Below are positions 1 through 15,300 of a stretch of 64,000 nucleotides of DNA, in pieces; position 1 is the stretch's first letter; each line of letters starts with the position of its first letter. The stretch is from Sthenelais limicola (taxonomy: Eukaryota > Annelida > Polychaeta > Phyllodocida > Sigalionidae): positions 108,040,194-108,104,193 of the forward strand of contig OW804096.1 of NCBI GenBank assembly GCA_942159475.1. Direction: 5' to 3'. Below the pieces are notes generated by a model. The model saw only the letters and a program-made list of their open reading frames with translations, did no database searches and was not told the origin of the DNA. The translations under genes and the position numbers were made by a program.

Positions 1-893
1 ACTTGATACTCTCTGTTTATTGAAAGGGAAATCCTTTCTGGTTGAAAATATTTACAATGGCCATGCTCCTTTCTAACCGATTCTCACCATGCAAGGAACA
101 CGTGCCATAGATTATCCTCTGCATTAAGGCACTTTAGCCAAGGGAAAACACTAAGATAAGAGAAAGATTGCAAGAGAAAGAAGCAATTAGATGGGACTCG
201 GCAAGGTTCTGGATCCCAGGTGGTTGAGAGCTAGATTCACCGACAAATGAAAGGGAGCTAGCTAATCCGTCTCCTGATGCACTTTGCGTACAAAGGCTGA
301 AAGCCATTAACACTAGTAATGCAGGATGGATAGTAACCTTCCACGCGTATGAAACTCTGAGAATAACCACACCTGCATCTTATTTTACAGCTTCTCAATC
401 GCATCCTCAGTTTATCCGAGCGGGAAGCTAGTTCTAATCGGTTATAATCTTAATCGGCGATGGCAATACGGTGAGGGATGATATGAAATCCTACTTGTGA
501 GAGTTAAATAATTTATCCGTCTAATGGTCTTTTTCTTATCTCTTCGTCAACGTCTGGACAGAAATTAATCATCTGTATTGCCTGACCTTCATTCCATTAG
601 ATGAACTGTTCCTCTTAAACTTAAATGTCGTTGTCTTCCTTTTCCCTTTGCTCATTTGTATCGAGTCTAATACGGATATGGACCCGATTGTGTATAGATA
701 CTATCTATTCCCTGTCAGAATCATTTACAAGGGAATCATTAGAATCTATTTACACACGATTCATGTTAATTGTTTAATACTGATATAATAACGGAATACC
801 ATCAGATTAACCCCGAACACTCTGTCTTTACCCCTGCCTCTGCTGCACACACCCTACATTACTTTTCTACCCCTGGTCCGCAATGTTTTCGAC

Positions 894-919
894 CAACGAG
901 TATAGATCTATACTCGTTG
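894..919. repeat. 26-bp perfect palindrome
   Basis: The 26 bases are exactly self-complementary with no spacer, centred on AGATCT. Each half reads CAACGAGTATAGA in its own orientation. Symmetry stops on both sides, where a C faces an A. The word CAACGAG recurs once nearby at about 955. No gene is attached. It could be the remnant of an inverted duplication, a large dimeric-factor site, or an extrusion-prone palindrome. Confidence 0.85.
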
Positions 920-3900
920 ATCTAACCATTCCATAGATGTGTCCTTGATATTTCAACGAGCGACTCTCTATCTCTCACCATTCGTGTACATCGTCCCCCT
1001 CTGTCTCTCTCTCTGCCTCGAGCCCGGATTTTGCTCGGTGGCTGGATGGTGTTTAAGCAGGCAATGATATGGTAGTCGTTGGCTGTATAGATCCATTGAG
1101 GTGTGGAGTATCGATTGTTACCACTTGCAACAAAATCATAAAGCATATTCTGCCTTGTTTTATCCTGCAAGCACCATCAGCATTTACACTGTTGGATGTA
1201 TCGGGTCCTTGTCGCAGTTGGACCATCCATGTTTGATTTGATGAACACAATGAATTTTGTCGCCTCAAGAGGACATAATATTGATATCTGTAATTTGCTG
1301 AATAGTGAAAGAGTGGGATGGTGGGAATTCATGACGCAATAAAATCGAGACCAATAAATAATGAATACTTTGAATCCGTGCCAAGCTTGGAATGACAGTC
1401 ATTGGCACCTATATACCCATAGCATGAAACCGGCCCCTCCTGGGAGTATCTAGTGGGATTTCTATCCAAGTTAATGCCCATAAATATTTATAAAGATTTA
1501 TTCAGACCGGTCCCCATGAAAATTTTTCAATGCTTTCATGTTAAACCTTTATTATGCAAGGGCTGATGAGATTGGCTTACTCTAAATTAACAATACTAAT
1601 GATGTATATTGCATGACTTTATGTCATTATGAAATTGATATAATAGAGTTGGTCCATTGCGCTAGCCCCTGACAAATAGTTCATATGATTAGATTGTTGA
1701 TGCCTCATATGTGCCTTTTGGTATATATTTCACACGATGGCCTAACTTCGTTTGATGAATAGGCTGACAAATGTCCTTGCACGAAGGTACCCATTGACCC
1801 CGTGGATGAAAGTTCAAAGTAGTAGATGGGTATACAAACATCCAGCGCAACATGAAAGGGAGTTCTGCACGGCAGTGGCTCCGTAGTAAATTAATGAACG
1901 GCCTTATATATGGGCCTACTGCTCTTGATTATCTATAGTTAATACATATGAAGGCCATGGGGAATGTAATTTTCCTAAGGGGGAATAAAGGAATTATATA
2001 AGGGATGATAAAATGGCCCCTTGGATTCCTCCCATATTTACACGTTTATTGGCTGCGCTGACAAATTGGAATCTCCTGTCATTAAATGTGTCTTCAATAG
2101 TCTATAGTGCAAATTACTATTACATATCTGACAGTTTTATTATCGTAGAGGAGCGGTAAATACCGTATACTTCCGAGTTGCTGAATTTAGAACTACTGAA
2201 TTACTATCCCTCACTTTGCTTGGTGGATATTTGAATGCCATGCATGTTATGACCCATGTCATTACTTTGTTCGGGGTACAAAGGTATAAACTCGGGGGTC
2301 AATAAACCATCACCATATTAGTCTGGTTTATATATATTCTGCTACCATTCGAACAGCATCATTGTTTGCTGTGCTCCAGTGACATTTCCAATCAGCCTCC
2401 GTGAGCATAATTCTTATAGCATCAGTCTGTTTATAGCGAGGCCTTCGCTCATGTAATGTACGACTAAGTGGGCATAGTGGATTGGATCGTTAGGGTCTAT
2501 ACTCCCTACCCATTGCATCACAAAATGTAATATATGCATGTTATGGATAACATCCTGTGGTCCCATTCCGATATGTATACTTTATTCCCTTCTGTACATT
2601 ACTACTGTTCATTCAATGAATATGAATCTGTTATCTTTCATGGTCATGGTATCATGATATATAGGCTCGCGTGACAGTGTCCATAGATTTATTACAATTG
2701 CAGAAATTGATATTGACTTTCATGCTTGCCAAACCTGCATTGTAATACGAACCAGGTTTTTACTGAACCAAGGAGCAATCTTTATAGTGTTTCAGAAAAA
2801 ATGCAATTCTATATTCATAGCCCGTATCTCGACCTATGCCTCTCAGAACATAGCGATATAAACAATCAATTGTGTAATGAACGCAGAACATTCTCTCTTC
2901 CACTATATTCACCAATGTGATAACTGATCGTGCTTCAGCGCTAAATGTCGCGATTGTCTATGTTTATTTACTATTTCTATTGCAAGCATGGAACTTAACT
3001 AGCATGTCTCCTGTATTCCACACGAACGTGCTTGATTCACATGCATGCATGGGAGGCTAGTCGTTCTCTTTCCACCAAATAATACCTCGTTCCAACTGGC
3101 GAATGTTGGGGCTACATTTACAAATTGGTCCATTGAGTCCGGGTCGAGCCGAAGCTACCCTGAGGCGCACAGAGCTTCTCAGGCGAGTGTTGGTATTCCC
3201 CCTCGACTGACATGGAAACCACTAATCGTCCAGCGGTAATATTTCACCATTTTCAACACAATGGGTTTAGAGTCTGTAAAAAGCCTGCCTTTCTGCGATG
3301 AATGTCTTATGTCCAATTTCGTTTTACAATACGAAATTGTGACGGCAAAATATTCGATTTGATCGTTAGGTAAATCATGTTACCATGGCTAATCAATTTC
3401 GATGTGCATGACAATGTTAAAAACAAGAATTAGTTAACAGTGATCAGTTTACATTTATTTATTTCCGGTTCATGCAGAAGATTGCATTTCCAAGGGAAAC
3501 AAAGATTGATGTCAGTTGAATGTATAGTTTTAGAGGGAGGGATAGTAGGAGGGAGAGGAAGGGGAGACAGAAAACATGAAATCCCTATCCCATATCTGAC
3601 TGGTCACTCCATGTAATTCTGTGGGCCCCTTTAACACCTTTGCATATGAGGCATCTTACTTCTCAACTTGCCACTTTAATTCACACATGGTCTACCCTTT
3701 AATTCACACCTAAACGCCATCCCCTCCACCTCCCAGCCATTACCAGCATGATTCTGATCCCATCTGCTTATATCAGAATCAACAGATTCTTCACACTGAT
3801 ATCCAGGATGGGAGGAGCCAAGATGCTATCAATGATTGACAGACATCCCCCCAAACTACTTAGATTGATGTTATCTCATCAATCTAAAAAGCTTTCATTT

Positions 3901-6900
3901 TGTATGTCTATTGAAGAGATGTTCGCGACCAGTATGGGGAAAAGGAGAAGGACTCTTCTTAGGGTATTCCCAACCGTCTTGGACCTTTTGCCAAATGCCT
4001 ACGCCCCATCTCCAACGACTCCGTTCCTGGATAGAGTTGTTTTGTGAATATTTTATTATTTCCTTTTCCGGTGTTGTTCAAAGGGTCGGATAACTCTAGG
4101 GGATGGTGCACAGTAGTAGACAGGGTCTGAGGAGGGAAGGACAGCTTTTTCCTCCATGTCTCAAATCATGAGGAGGAAATTCAGCAATTTGGAAGTAAAT
4201 TCCACCAACCAAATGAGCAGCTGATTTCTGTATGAATGGAAAGATAGGGAAGTGGGGTATGGGAAAGCGAAGAATATGAATTTTTTCTGCCTACATCCAG
4301 TCAAGCTTAAATCACAAATCAGATCTCTGAATATTGAGTCGATGAGTGATGATAGATGGGATGGGCTGTCCTACTTCTGCCTTCAATACCATCTTCACTG
4401 TCTGCCATTGATGTCCTAGGACGAGCATTCCTGTGGTTAGGTCTAAAAAAGCAGGATGGTTGCAATTGATTGCACTACAGAACAACATCAAAGGTCTGTA
4501 GCAATAATGTGTTTATGTTGGCAGAAAATCGACTGCCTATCACAACGTGGTTTTACCACTGCCACTCTCATTAGCTGCAATATCATCAAGCAGTGGGGAG
4601 AAAATAATTTTCTAGAGTCTTTGAACTCGGTACAGTCACACATTACGGTGTCTCTCTCCTCCTCCATAGGAAAATTATCCTTCTGAAGAAAGAAAATACT
4701 AATGGATCATTCGGCATTATACCTGAATCATGTCCCGCTCATATACGCAATCATTGACACACCTGCATCTAACATTGATCTCCTTTTTGCCGGTGTGAGT
4801 TGGATGGATTTTAAATGATAAAGCAAAAACACCCCAATACTTCGGTGATGTCGGCACAGATACAATATGCCTTATATTTATCGAATAAAACGCCAGATTC
4901 AGCCTATTATTGATTACCTGACCTCTTAAATGGTATTCCTTTGACATATATGTATTCTTGCAAGTCGCGAAAATATCTGTGTATATTCTAAACATATACA
5001 GATGGATAAGATGGAAGCGAGGTAGAGAAACAGGTTGCATGTTGAGGTCCTGCCGCAGGCATATAGGACAAGGCCTGACCATTGCCATCACCAGATTACC
5101 AATCTAGATGACCATTAGGTCCGAACTGGTCTCCAATATTTGCCCACTCTCGGTGGAATATAATAGAAGTCCCGTTGACATTCACCTGTCCATGATCCGG
5201 ATTCAAATGTCACAGATCAGGAAATATGGCTTTCCGGGAAGCGCACGGTATTTAATAATGGATTGCCCTTGGGTAGGCTCGTAGAAGGGGACCATATTGG
5301 CTTGGACCTCGCTAGGGCTTAGTGGTCAATGGATTTCCTCTGGCAGGAAAACAAAAGCTTTCTCATAGTGCGGAGAAAGGCTCTGAGGCCTGGCTTCTAG
5401 CTGGAGGGAATTTAAAATAGGCATGCATGCATTGTCTTGGAAATGTCAGTTGTCTCAATGGTAGATGTTTACCACTTTATTTTTAAAAATTATAATCTAA
5501 GTTTTCATAGGTAAAATACTTATACCAACTGAATAAAACAAAAAAGACCAATCAAATGCTTTCTAAATACTGTCTCATTCCAAACATCGTACATGGGATA
5601 TAATTGTGGCTTTCTAATTGAGGAAGAGGAACAAAAATAACGTGCTTCCAAATACATATGAATGGATTAGGGAAGATCGCTCATCAATTCATCTTAGATG
5701 GTCTCTAGCAAAGACATGCGCCCACCTCGTTCATCAGATAGAAGGGTAAGCCAAGCCTTAAGGCAGATCAGTTCGATCCGGATTGCATTTTATAGGGACA
5801 CTATCTGATCTAAACAAGGACTTAGCCAAAATCCCAGTCACATAAACCACTAGCCACAAGCAGTAGCCTCAATAAATCGCGACTTGGGAGAGTCACACTG
5901 AGACTCACGGACATCAGACAATGAAAGCTATATGGGAATAAAATATATATAATATATGATAGACTGGCCTGTTGTGTGAGAATTGAGTTTCATGGGAGCC
6001 GCTACCCCTTGAGAATAATCTATATTAGACCTGACTAAGGTCAAGAAAAACATGTGGGAAAATAAACACCTTGGTGGCTTTGGTATGTCGCGATGTTCTA
6101 CTGAGTTAATGAAGATAATTATTATCAAGGAATACCATATCCATGATACTATGGTTCCATAACATGATACCCATGGTGTTCCCTGAATGACATCTAGACC
6201 TTGATTATTTATTCTTTTATGTAACCATGCAACGCATGTTTCATCGGCATGGATGCTGAACACTCCCTCCACATCAAAATGGAACATCCGCGGAATATAA
6301 ATTAGAATATGATACGGCCAACACAATAGACCACAAAGTGGTCTTAGCGGACTGTAGTAAAAAGAGATTTCTCCGGAGGATATATATATATAATACCAGT
6401 CAAAACAATGGCGATACTTGTATGATTTAAGAAGGAAGGGTGTGCGAAGATATACCTCATGTAGATCCCTTGACCTTATTTAGGTGGGTATTCATTACCA
6501 TAGCCGCTTTCCTGCACTCCCTACTTGTCTTATATTGATACGATCTGTATACCATCTCACAATCACATACTACACATACAAGGAAAACAATATTCTTGCC
6601 ACATCTAAGTCAGATAGTATCAATACAATGAATCAATTGCATAGAAAAAAAGCCGAATAAAACTATTTTACACACTGTGAAATGTCTATCAGGATCAGGG
6701 GGAATTAATTGGTGAGGAGAGCAACTACGCTAAATCAAGATATCGATATTGTGTATAAGCCCTAAGCCTCCACAGCCTCTATTTATAATCTTGTCCAATA
6801 TACCGATGGCTTTATAGCAATTACACCGGGGCTTTTTGCTGTATATCCGTCAGGCTATTTCCAGAGCCCAACAATCTGTCACTCGTTCCCGTCAACCCTT

Positions 6901-8575
6901 GAAGCAAGCCCTGACCCGGAGTCGGCGCTAGCTGTCAATGACCAACACAAATTTAGCACTGACCTCTCATAACTGTAATGCATCATCTCCTTCTCCCCCG
7001 CCTTCCCATGCTTTAACTACTGAAAGGAGATGGAAATTGGACTGTCTAGGCCGTTGTGGGCTAATATTCAATTGTAAGATTAAGAGTGGGAGTTATAAGA
7101 CCTGGCATAACAGGAGGGCGTGAGGGGTTTGTAAATGGGGTGGGGTTAGCAATTGATATATCTCTGGATAATTCCTGCTTGTCAGACTCCTCCTGTGGCA
7201 TCGCTGGATGCAGCAAGGGTCAGACAAATTATTTATGTCAGGAATGTGAGATAACGGCAGTTTTCTTAGGGTTTCCTCGAGTAACATGAAACGATGCGAA
7301 ATTAACGCAGGGAAAGATATAGGTGCCTTTTAAATACATAGGATATTTCTGCAGTATACTTTCAGTCTCCCTGTGTCCGACGGCTTGTTAGACACATGAA
7401 AAGTCCGAGCAATTGTGACGAATACAGAGTGAGGGGATTAGAAACAGCATATAATTATACAAATAAATCCCCTCCCCTCTCCCTTATATCATATACATAT
7501 ATAATTATATAAAACATCGAACCTTATTCAAACAAACCATACATTAAGGTTGGGATTTTAACATTATGGGCATTGCTATATCATATGTCACATATGTTGG
7601 GCCAATACATGGCTTTTCCTGTTGGACCGATTTCCATCTCGCGGGAAAAGAGCCTAGAGACTCACTTTGACGAAGTTTATTTAGGCAAGGCAAGAAAGGT
7701 AGAAGACCTTTCGATGTGCACGTGAAGATGCGTTACGTTGTGGTGGATTATTCAGACCATGTTCTAGTATGGGTCTGATCCTGAGAGTATACTGGCCTTT
7801 ATTAATGATTTCATCGGCCTATATGGCCCGGAGACTGGTGAGCCTATACGTCATAGCTACCGGTTGCTATGGTATGCAAAGATGAGTAATGGTATACCAC
7901 TGCCTTTTGCGGGCCATAGAGGAGACTTATTGGCTGCTCATAAAGTGCGTTGTGCCTGTGATATTTTCCAAACACACACTTGCCCTTCTACCACCTCCCT
8001 TTCCCTCCCTTCTCCCAACAACTCACTTTTCTAAGCTTCTGGCCACCACCTACCTTCACCTACTGATCTTCTAACACGTCCCAACCTATCCTAAACCAAT
8101 AGCTGCTTGATAGACTGCTAAATTGTTTAATGGACAGAGGGGACTCGAACAAGTCCCACTTGTTTCATTGTAGGGTCTAGAATCAATAAACAACGCCATG
8201 GCCAACGCTTACCTGAACGATGGCGTTGCAGTATGGACTTAATGTTGTATAAACCATTATGTTATAGATTTGAGGTTAGCCTCGAAACAGAACACTCTAA
8301 CTGATCAATGACGGTATCTCTCATCGTCCATCTTCTGAAATAGGAGTATAGTAGATGATGTGGTGACAATTATAAAAATAATAACACAAGTTTGTATCGT
8401 TTGGAAATTATAATGGCATTTAAAGCCTCACGGCTATAGATATAGATATAGACTCATATATACCTATACGTTACCATACAGTTGGCGGCCTAAGCATAGG
8501 CGACTTTTCTTCTGAACGAAGCAAATTCAGGGAGGTACATATGTCATGGAGGATTATTTAAATTTATGAAAGTTT

Positions 8576-8917
8576 ATGTTATGTGTAATTAACTTTTACC
8601 GAATGATGATATGTCCCTACTTATAGCGTTGAATGCTTTGTTGTGCGAGTTCCAAAAGATGCAACCTATATATATGTATCCCCATCATAACCCAAATGAT
8701 ATGTGACAATTATTAATATGGTATAACCATAGTTAGTCATACATACATGTTATGTGTAATTAACTTTTACCGAATGATGATATGTCCCTACTTATAGCGT
8801 TGAATGCTTTGTTGTGCGAGTTCCAAAAGATGCAACCTATATATATGTATCCCCATCATAACCCAAATGATATGTGACAATTATTAATATGGTATAACCA
8901 TAGTTAGTCATACATAC
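8576..8917. repeat. Exact 171-bp tandem duplication (two copies)
   Basis: Copy one is 8576-8746 and copy two is 8747-8917, head to tail with no spacer. I compared them base by base and found no difference, and flanking identity stops at both outer edges. The unit is AT-rich with no open frame, no tRNA boxes and no terminal inverted repeats, so it does not look like a transposon. Complete identity suggests a very recent duplication, a polymorphic two-copy minisatellite, or an assembly artefact. Confidence 0.95.
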
Positions 8918-11900
8918 ACTTCATACGAGATTACTCAATAAATTCGTCAACACGCCAGGTCTATAGTAACATTCATGCACGCACTTCCCTGTGCAAAAAC
9001 TGCCCCTTTGACCCCGGAAATTGTGAGTCAGTACTAAAAGCCAAGAAACCCTTTCACTGACCATCCCTCAAAGTAGAATATACATGTATGCCAATGTGTT
9101 AATTCTTTGGATATAAAATTCTTCAAGTTCTTCATATCGCTGTTCCATTTGATATGTCTGTGGCAAGTGGCTGCAAAATGCGTTGGCTTCATCAGACACA
9201 GAATTAAGAGTACACAACCCCTGATGTGGAAAGATCGATTCGGGCGTTAGTTATCGAATATGTGAAGGATAATACTGGATATTAAAATGGTTCTTGTGTC
9301 GCGTATCTCTGGTAAGTGGGTCCCTTTTTCGCCTGTGTGGTCTAAGAGTACCGGCTACCACGCGTCCCATAATGAGAAGCACGTGTCACAAATGCACGGG
9401 AGCGCTTTCCGTTTTTATCTCGGTAATTACTTTTTCTTACCCTCGTATTCCCTCCACCATTTGGCTGGTTTTATCACAACATTTATTGATCAGAACACAC
9501 ATCATGTTGGACCCTTCAGATCATGATAAATGAGTGCATTTCTCGCGCTCTCCAGGGGGAGATTCACACTATTTAATCCATCATGCATCATGATATTACA
9601 ACGTCTAGCTAAATCATCTTCATTGTTGTATGACACAAATTATCATGTTTGATGCATCGGTTTTTCCGTAACTATACATGATAAAATCTTCAGAAGTTGG
9701 CCTAACATTTGGAACTATTGGTACACTATTATTATTGACACACATGTCTATAACCTCTTTTGATAATCATTTTATATTTGAACCTCGGGCGGAATTCCTG
9801 AGCTGGAATACAATATATCCAATAATTTATAATACTCTAAATGCTATGGAATATGTAAACATTGGATATATGGGTATAAACTCAAACGCTTTCAATTATC
9901 CGCCATATTTAATCTCAAAACCATTAGCCAACATTTTTATAAGTACTTGCCATATTTTGGATTAAAATAGCTTTCCACAGTCCACAGTCTGACTGCTATG
10001 ATTTGACTAGAATTTAGGAACCAAATTATGGCTGGTTGAAAGGTTGTCTATTTCACCATTGCCCATTCATCATTATTATTGTACTGAGCCAATATTTTAT
10101 ACCCTTTATTGCCTTATAGACCCACCGGGGCCAGGCCTGGCCTTTGACAGCCAATCCATCAGTCCCATGCGTTAAATAACTGTATGATCTTAGCCACAAC
10201 TGCATGAAATTGGACTTGCATTTTATAATCAACTGTGATAATGTGAACCGTTTTAAAATGAAATTCCAGATTGTGGAAATTGAAGTCCTCTCTCAGGGGC
10301 TCTGTCTGTGATTATTCAACCGCCGATGCGATTTTCAACCCAAATACTCCGATACTTGACATTTTTGTCCGATGTGGGACATTTAGTTATAGTAGCTCAG
10401 GGTTAACTTTAATGCATGGTCTTGTTGCTCTAACCTGGAAAATGGCAAGGATTTGAAGCGGGTGACGTGACACTGCAATAAAACTCGCCAAACGTATGCG
10501 AGACGAGGGTGGGATCACCGTGCTAAATTTGGGTGCTGTCACTTGCTCTATATAACATCATTTATATTAAGCCATATTTTATGAACCCATTTATAACCTT
10601 ATCCTAGCTCATCCAAAGGTTAAGGTGATATCAAGAGCGGAAAAAGAGGAGGTGAGCCTTTTCTGTATACACAGTAGCTGAATGTAGAGAAAGGAAGCTC
10701 ATAAATGATTCAGCCTAAGCCATGTACAGTGTACACATACATGTGACTGAGGGGATTAAATATGCAGACGCAAGGCGCACGCCGTCGCAGAGGCCTTGCA
10801 CCTGTTGGAGGCTGGCGGGGACTCATACAATCAGCCTGCCCCAGCAGCCAAGAACCATATACTACTCATAACTACACTCTAGGGCCTTCCTATAAAGTCA
10901 ACCAACACCATACAGGCGGCTGAGCACTGGCGCTTTTGAACAAACCTCGCTCTCTAGCTTCTTTCTTTGGTATGTAGCCGACAACTCCCCTTAGTTACCT
11001 ATGACTAATATGAGATGATTGTTACCCATAGTTGGAAATATTAGTTCGAGCTCGGTGCCTATATTGACTGCCCTCTCCGTTCTATCCCTCACAACCGTGC
11101 CAATACAGCTTGTTCCGAAGTGTGAAAAACACACCCTATTACATTGGCGATTCATATCAAATAACCACCTATGCTTATGCCAATTCCCAATGCTGTCAAA
11201 TTCAGCGAGGTAATGACTTATTTTGGCCAGTTCGGCCCTTGGTAATATCACGTTTCATGCGAAAAGCGCTGGCGACTGCTAATCCCCTCAGGGATCAGTC
11301 AGTGAATAATATGAAAATTCTAAATGCAAACAGAGCTGGTGTGATTACAGGGCCGTGATAATTGATCCCTATAAAAAGGTGGCATATTTTATCCAATAAC
11401 CTTCCCAAGCCATTACGTTCCCACAGTACAGAAGAACGACATACTGTAAGCTGGGACGAGAAAAGCGATTCAAAATGTCTGCCATTTCATTTGAGGTGTG
11501 CTCCCTCCCTACAGTCCTCCTGAGGAGGCACCAACCTTCCGGGCATTGCTTGTTGGAATTGCATCAGTGCAGAAATATGACCGGACATAAACCCGGTGAG
11601 GCAGTGCTCAAAATATTTCCCATTGTAACAAGGGTCTGGTAACAGATGGTGGATAATATTATTTGAACCGAACGCAAATGTACGATTGAGTTCAAATAAA
11701 ATTGTACAGACTGTACAGCCATGTTCTCTTTTTTAGCCTGGCTACAAGGATGAACGTTGGAGTATTGTAGGTCCTATTACTTGGCTATAGTGTTGCACCT
11801 CCTCGGGGGACAAGGCCATATCTGCCAAGCCAAAAGGGAGTATGTGGGTAAGAGAAGTGGCAGATACAACCATACTACCACAAACCTTGTATTTCGGCCC

Positions 11901-12361
11901 TCATGATCATTCAGGGTCGGTTTGATTTCCAAGCAGGCCAGACAAAAGGATGGATGTACAGGCCTTAGAATAGGACCGACTACATTGAATAGCTTATCTG
12001 TAGTGCTATGTTTTAACTATGTTTAGGTGTAATTTCTTTGGAGACTCGCAACCATCTGGTCCAGCATTTGAAATCTTAGGGAAAAGTACACAATATGAAT
12101 TTGGTCTCATTCTCATTTAGTCCCCATCTAAATGACTTGACATAACGTGGCTTTTCGACTGGAAAGTGGTACATCTGATAATGGTAATTATTTCAATGGC
12201 AACATTTTTCAGAAATGATATTCAAGAACCCTTGCTCCTTATCAGTTACGAGGATTCCTTAACTGTGGCAGTAATCTGGATATTTTGGAGACTCAGAAGA
12301 GAGAGGGAGATAGAACAAAGGTACCCTCACGCCCATCTTAGTAATGTCTTCTAACTGATTA

Positions 12362-12395
12362 GATATCATCTCTGCGTCTTCGCAGAGATGACATC
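12362..12395. repeat. Hairpin: 15-bp stem, 4-nt loop
   Basis: The inner ten base pairs (CATCTCTGCG against CGCAGAGATG) are perfect around the loop TCTT. Five more pairs extend outward with one A-C mismatch. It is short and stable. No gene or poly-T tract is associated, and I see no reason to call it a terminator or a known small RNA. Confidence 0.7.
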
Positions 12396-15300
12396 AGAAG
12401 CGATTAGTAGTGCGAATGAATGGTCATTACATGGGTTTAGAGTGGCTGATGATGGTTGTACACTTAGTCGACGTGTTCATGAGCGAGTGTTCAAAACCAA
12501 TTACATCTCCTAGCCTGCCTAGACAATATAAATACTGGTCCGCCAATTTTAATGGTGCCTATCAACATTAGGTCTGCCAATAAAGGCGCATTATTAAGGC
12601 ATCCGATTACTTGTTGATCCACAACGCCGGATGTTGGGATTTAAATTTCAGACAACTGCCATGGGTCTGATTAATCACAGGAGAAATAAATCAGAGTCAG
12701 GGAAAACAAATGACCTCTGACTTGATCCTTTATACCCGAGGTCGTGCTCAAAGGTCGGCAGGTCATATGCCAGTTCCAATTCCCTTTGGGTTGGCACGCA
12801 GTCTATGGACAGCGCCAGCTACAACGGTATATTCATAATACATAACCAACCCAGATGCCCCCTTAATAGCACTCTGACATTCACTTATTGAGGGCTTCAA
12901 GTGGATTTAATGCCGTCCGAAAGCTACAGTTGGGAATTGAATCAAATTTCCCCCTTGAATTTTAAGCCCAGCCATTTTGCCAGTTCCTGTTTCGTTCCCT
13001 ATGGGCAGATCAAAAGCCCATTTGATCTCGGATGACTAATGGCAACAATGGCGAAGGGCTTAGGCATGTCTCCGCGCTCTTCCCTTATTTAGCAGCTGCC
13101 TACAGCATTAGCAAACTTTTATTTTAATTTCCAAGAGCCAGTAATGATAATGCCTATTACCTTCCTATATCTTTTGATGACAAAGACTATATGCCAGGAT
13201 GGAGTATACAATAGCTTTTCCCATACCCTGAAGCCTGTCGCAATTGCCTACAATCGACCATTCATTTATTTTAATAAGCCTCCCTTTCGCTATACCCCTC
13301 CTCACAACACCGAGTATAAATCGATACACATGCACCATCATCTTATTTATACCTTTTTAAGTTAGGCATTGACATTGACTATCTGCCTATCATAATTATT
13401 TTACTGTAAGGCATATGAACCCAAGATGCGTTTTGAGTATATAACAATATTTAATCAGCTGTTACTTTCCATCAAAAGGTTTAAAACCTGTTAGAACGCT
13501 TCGGGCACACGAATATGAAGGTGTATATGGAAAGCATTCAAGGTTTTTAATGCCTTGTTTTAATGGCAACATTAACCATAGACGTACTGCCTGGCTATTT
13601 AAATATTCTCATGTTTTTATGTCGATCATACGTGGATAAATTCTGGATATGAATAGCTGTTCTCTCGCCTTTATTACACTGGAAACGTGAGATTTGTCTA
13701 TTATGACAATTCGACATGCAATAGAAACTAGCTCCGAGGCAATAATCAATTTAAATCCTTTGTCTATCTATGTCAGAAGTCCGTTCTTTCTATTGATATC
13801 TCTAGCGATAATGGATAGCGCGGGGGTATCTTATCTAGCGCCCAGTAATCCCGTTTTATATGATCCATAGGCGCTTATCAGGTGTTGTATCTGGGAGGGT
13901 CAGTGTTGGAGTGTTGAGATAGGGGTGGTCTCTTGGCGCGTGGGTATCAGGTGATATCCCTGCTTATCAGCTTGCCGGTCTGGCTAGCTGATTAAATCAA
14001 GAGAGGTAGCTTTTCACCTCCAGTATAGACTTCACAACTTAAGATGATCTTTCTTATCTTCACTCTAACGTTCATTGATTTAATCCGCGATATCAGGTGT
14101 TGTGTGTTTTAAGGTGCGGTTGTGGAATTCGAGATTCATGAGTTCAAATGGGCTAGCTTGGGAAGTAGCTTAACAATACTAAATTCATACTGACAGCTAA
14201 ACGACAGCTAAGCGAATTGCAGGCAATGAAAGTTCTGGCTGCGTATGAATATTTCAAGTTCGGAAGGCCTGGCCTGGCAGAAACTAGAGTACGTTTTGAA
14301 ATCGATGGTGCAAAGCATATTTAAATACCAAAATGACATTTCAAATTTCATATGCTGATTTAGGCTGGATATGAAATTCATCATGAGGACCGGCAAGGAC
14401 TGTAGGCTCAGCCTTGTTGCTGAGGCTCGTACTTGATACATACAGAGGTGTGAGATTGATGATGTACAGGGGCTACAGCCAGCCATGTAGGATGTTAGGG
14501 TATCACAGAGGATCATAGATAGACCCACATGCCAATGGATCACTTCCACTGCTTGACCTGTCTGATTCATATGGACCAATACGCCTCTTCTGTATGACTC
14601 TACCACTAGGCAATGTAGTACCAGACAATCCTGTTACCGAGTTCTGTCATTTTGAAGGTTCAAAGTACCGTTTCATGTGTTAACTTTATACTATGAATGA
14701 ACGCATAATGTGTCTTTGTTAGTTCCAAAAACATTTTCTTGGCATCCATCATTCTACACTAACATAGATAACGTAGTGAGCCTGGCTAGTTTCTGGGATG
14801 GAGCGATCTGTACCGAGTATCCTTACATCCCATTTCTGTCATGATGTATCACCCTCTGGCCCACCGGAGGGTGAGGAAGATTTTGATCGATTATATTTTG
14901 GTGTCCTCAAGATATCCGCCTGTGGATTCATGGGGGTTGCAAGAGATAATCAGGCTTTATTTTCTGAAATGTCCTCTACTATCATATCATATCCCCTCGA
15001 TGGTTGTGGGAAATGGAGCGCCCATCCCGTACATACAAGGTAGAGATCTGTCTGTGTTAGTGTACATCGTATATAAGAAGGCGTGGACCAAAGCTTTCTA
15101 CTTTATCTGGCAAAGCCACAGGATCCCGTAGACATTCACTGCACGAAACTCGACATCGGAATCCTGCGACTTGTGCTAAATGCGGCTTGTAGCAGTTATG
15201 ATGGGAACATTCCTATGTTTGAGCTCCAGAAACTGAGTTATCTAACACGCACGGGAACTAAATATTCCCGTTATGCAACATGCATATTATCTATAATAAC

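Noticed and set aside
3860..3887. 11-bp hairpin around TTATCT
   Set aside because: Stem length and loop are unremarkable for AT-rich DNA of this length.
13144..13365. Hydrophobic N-terminus (MIMPITFLYLLM) as the missing signal-peptide exon
   Set aside because: The nearest GT after the hydrophobic stretch leaves phase 0, whereas the linker exon needs phase 1.
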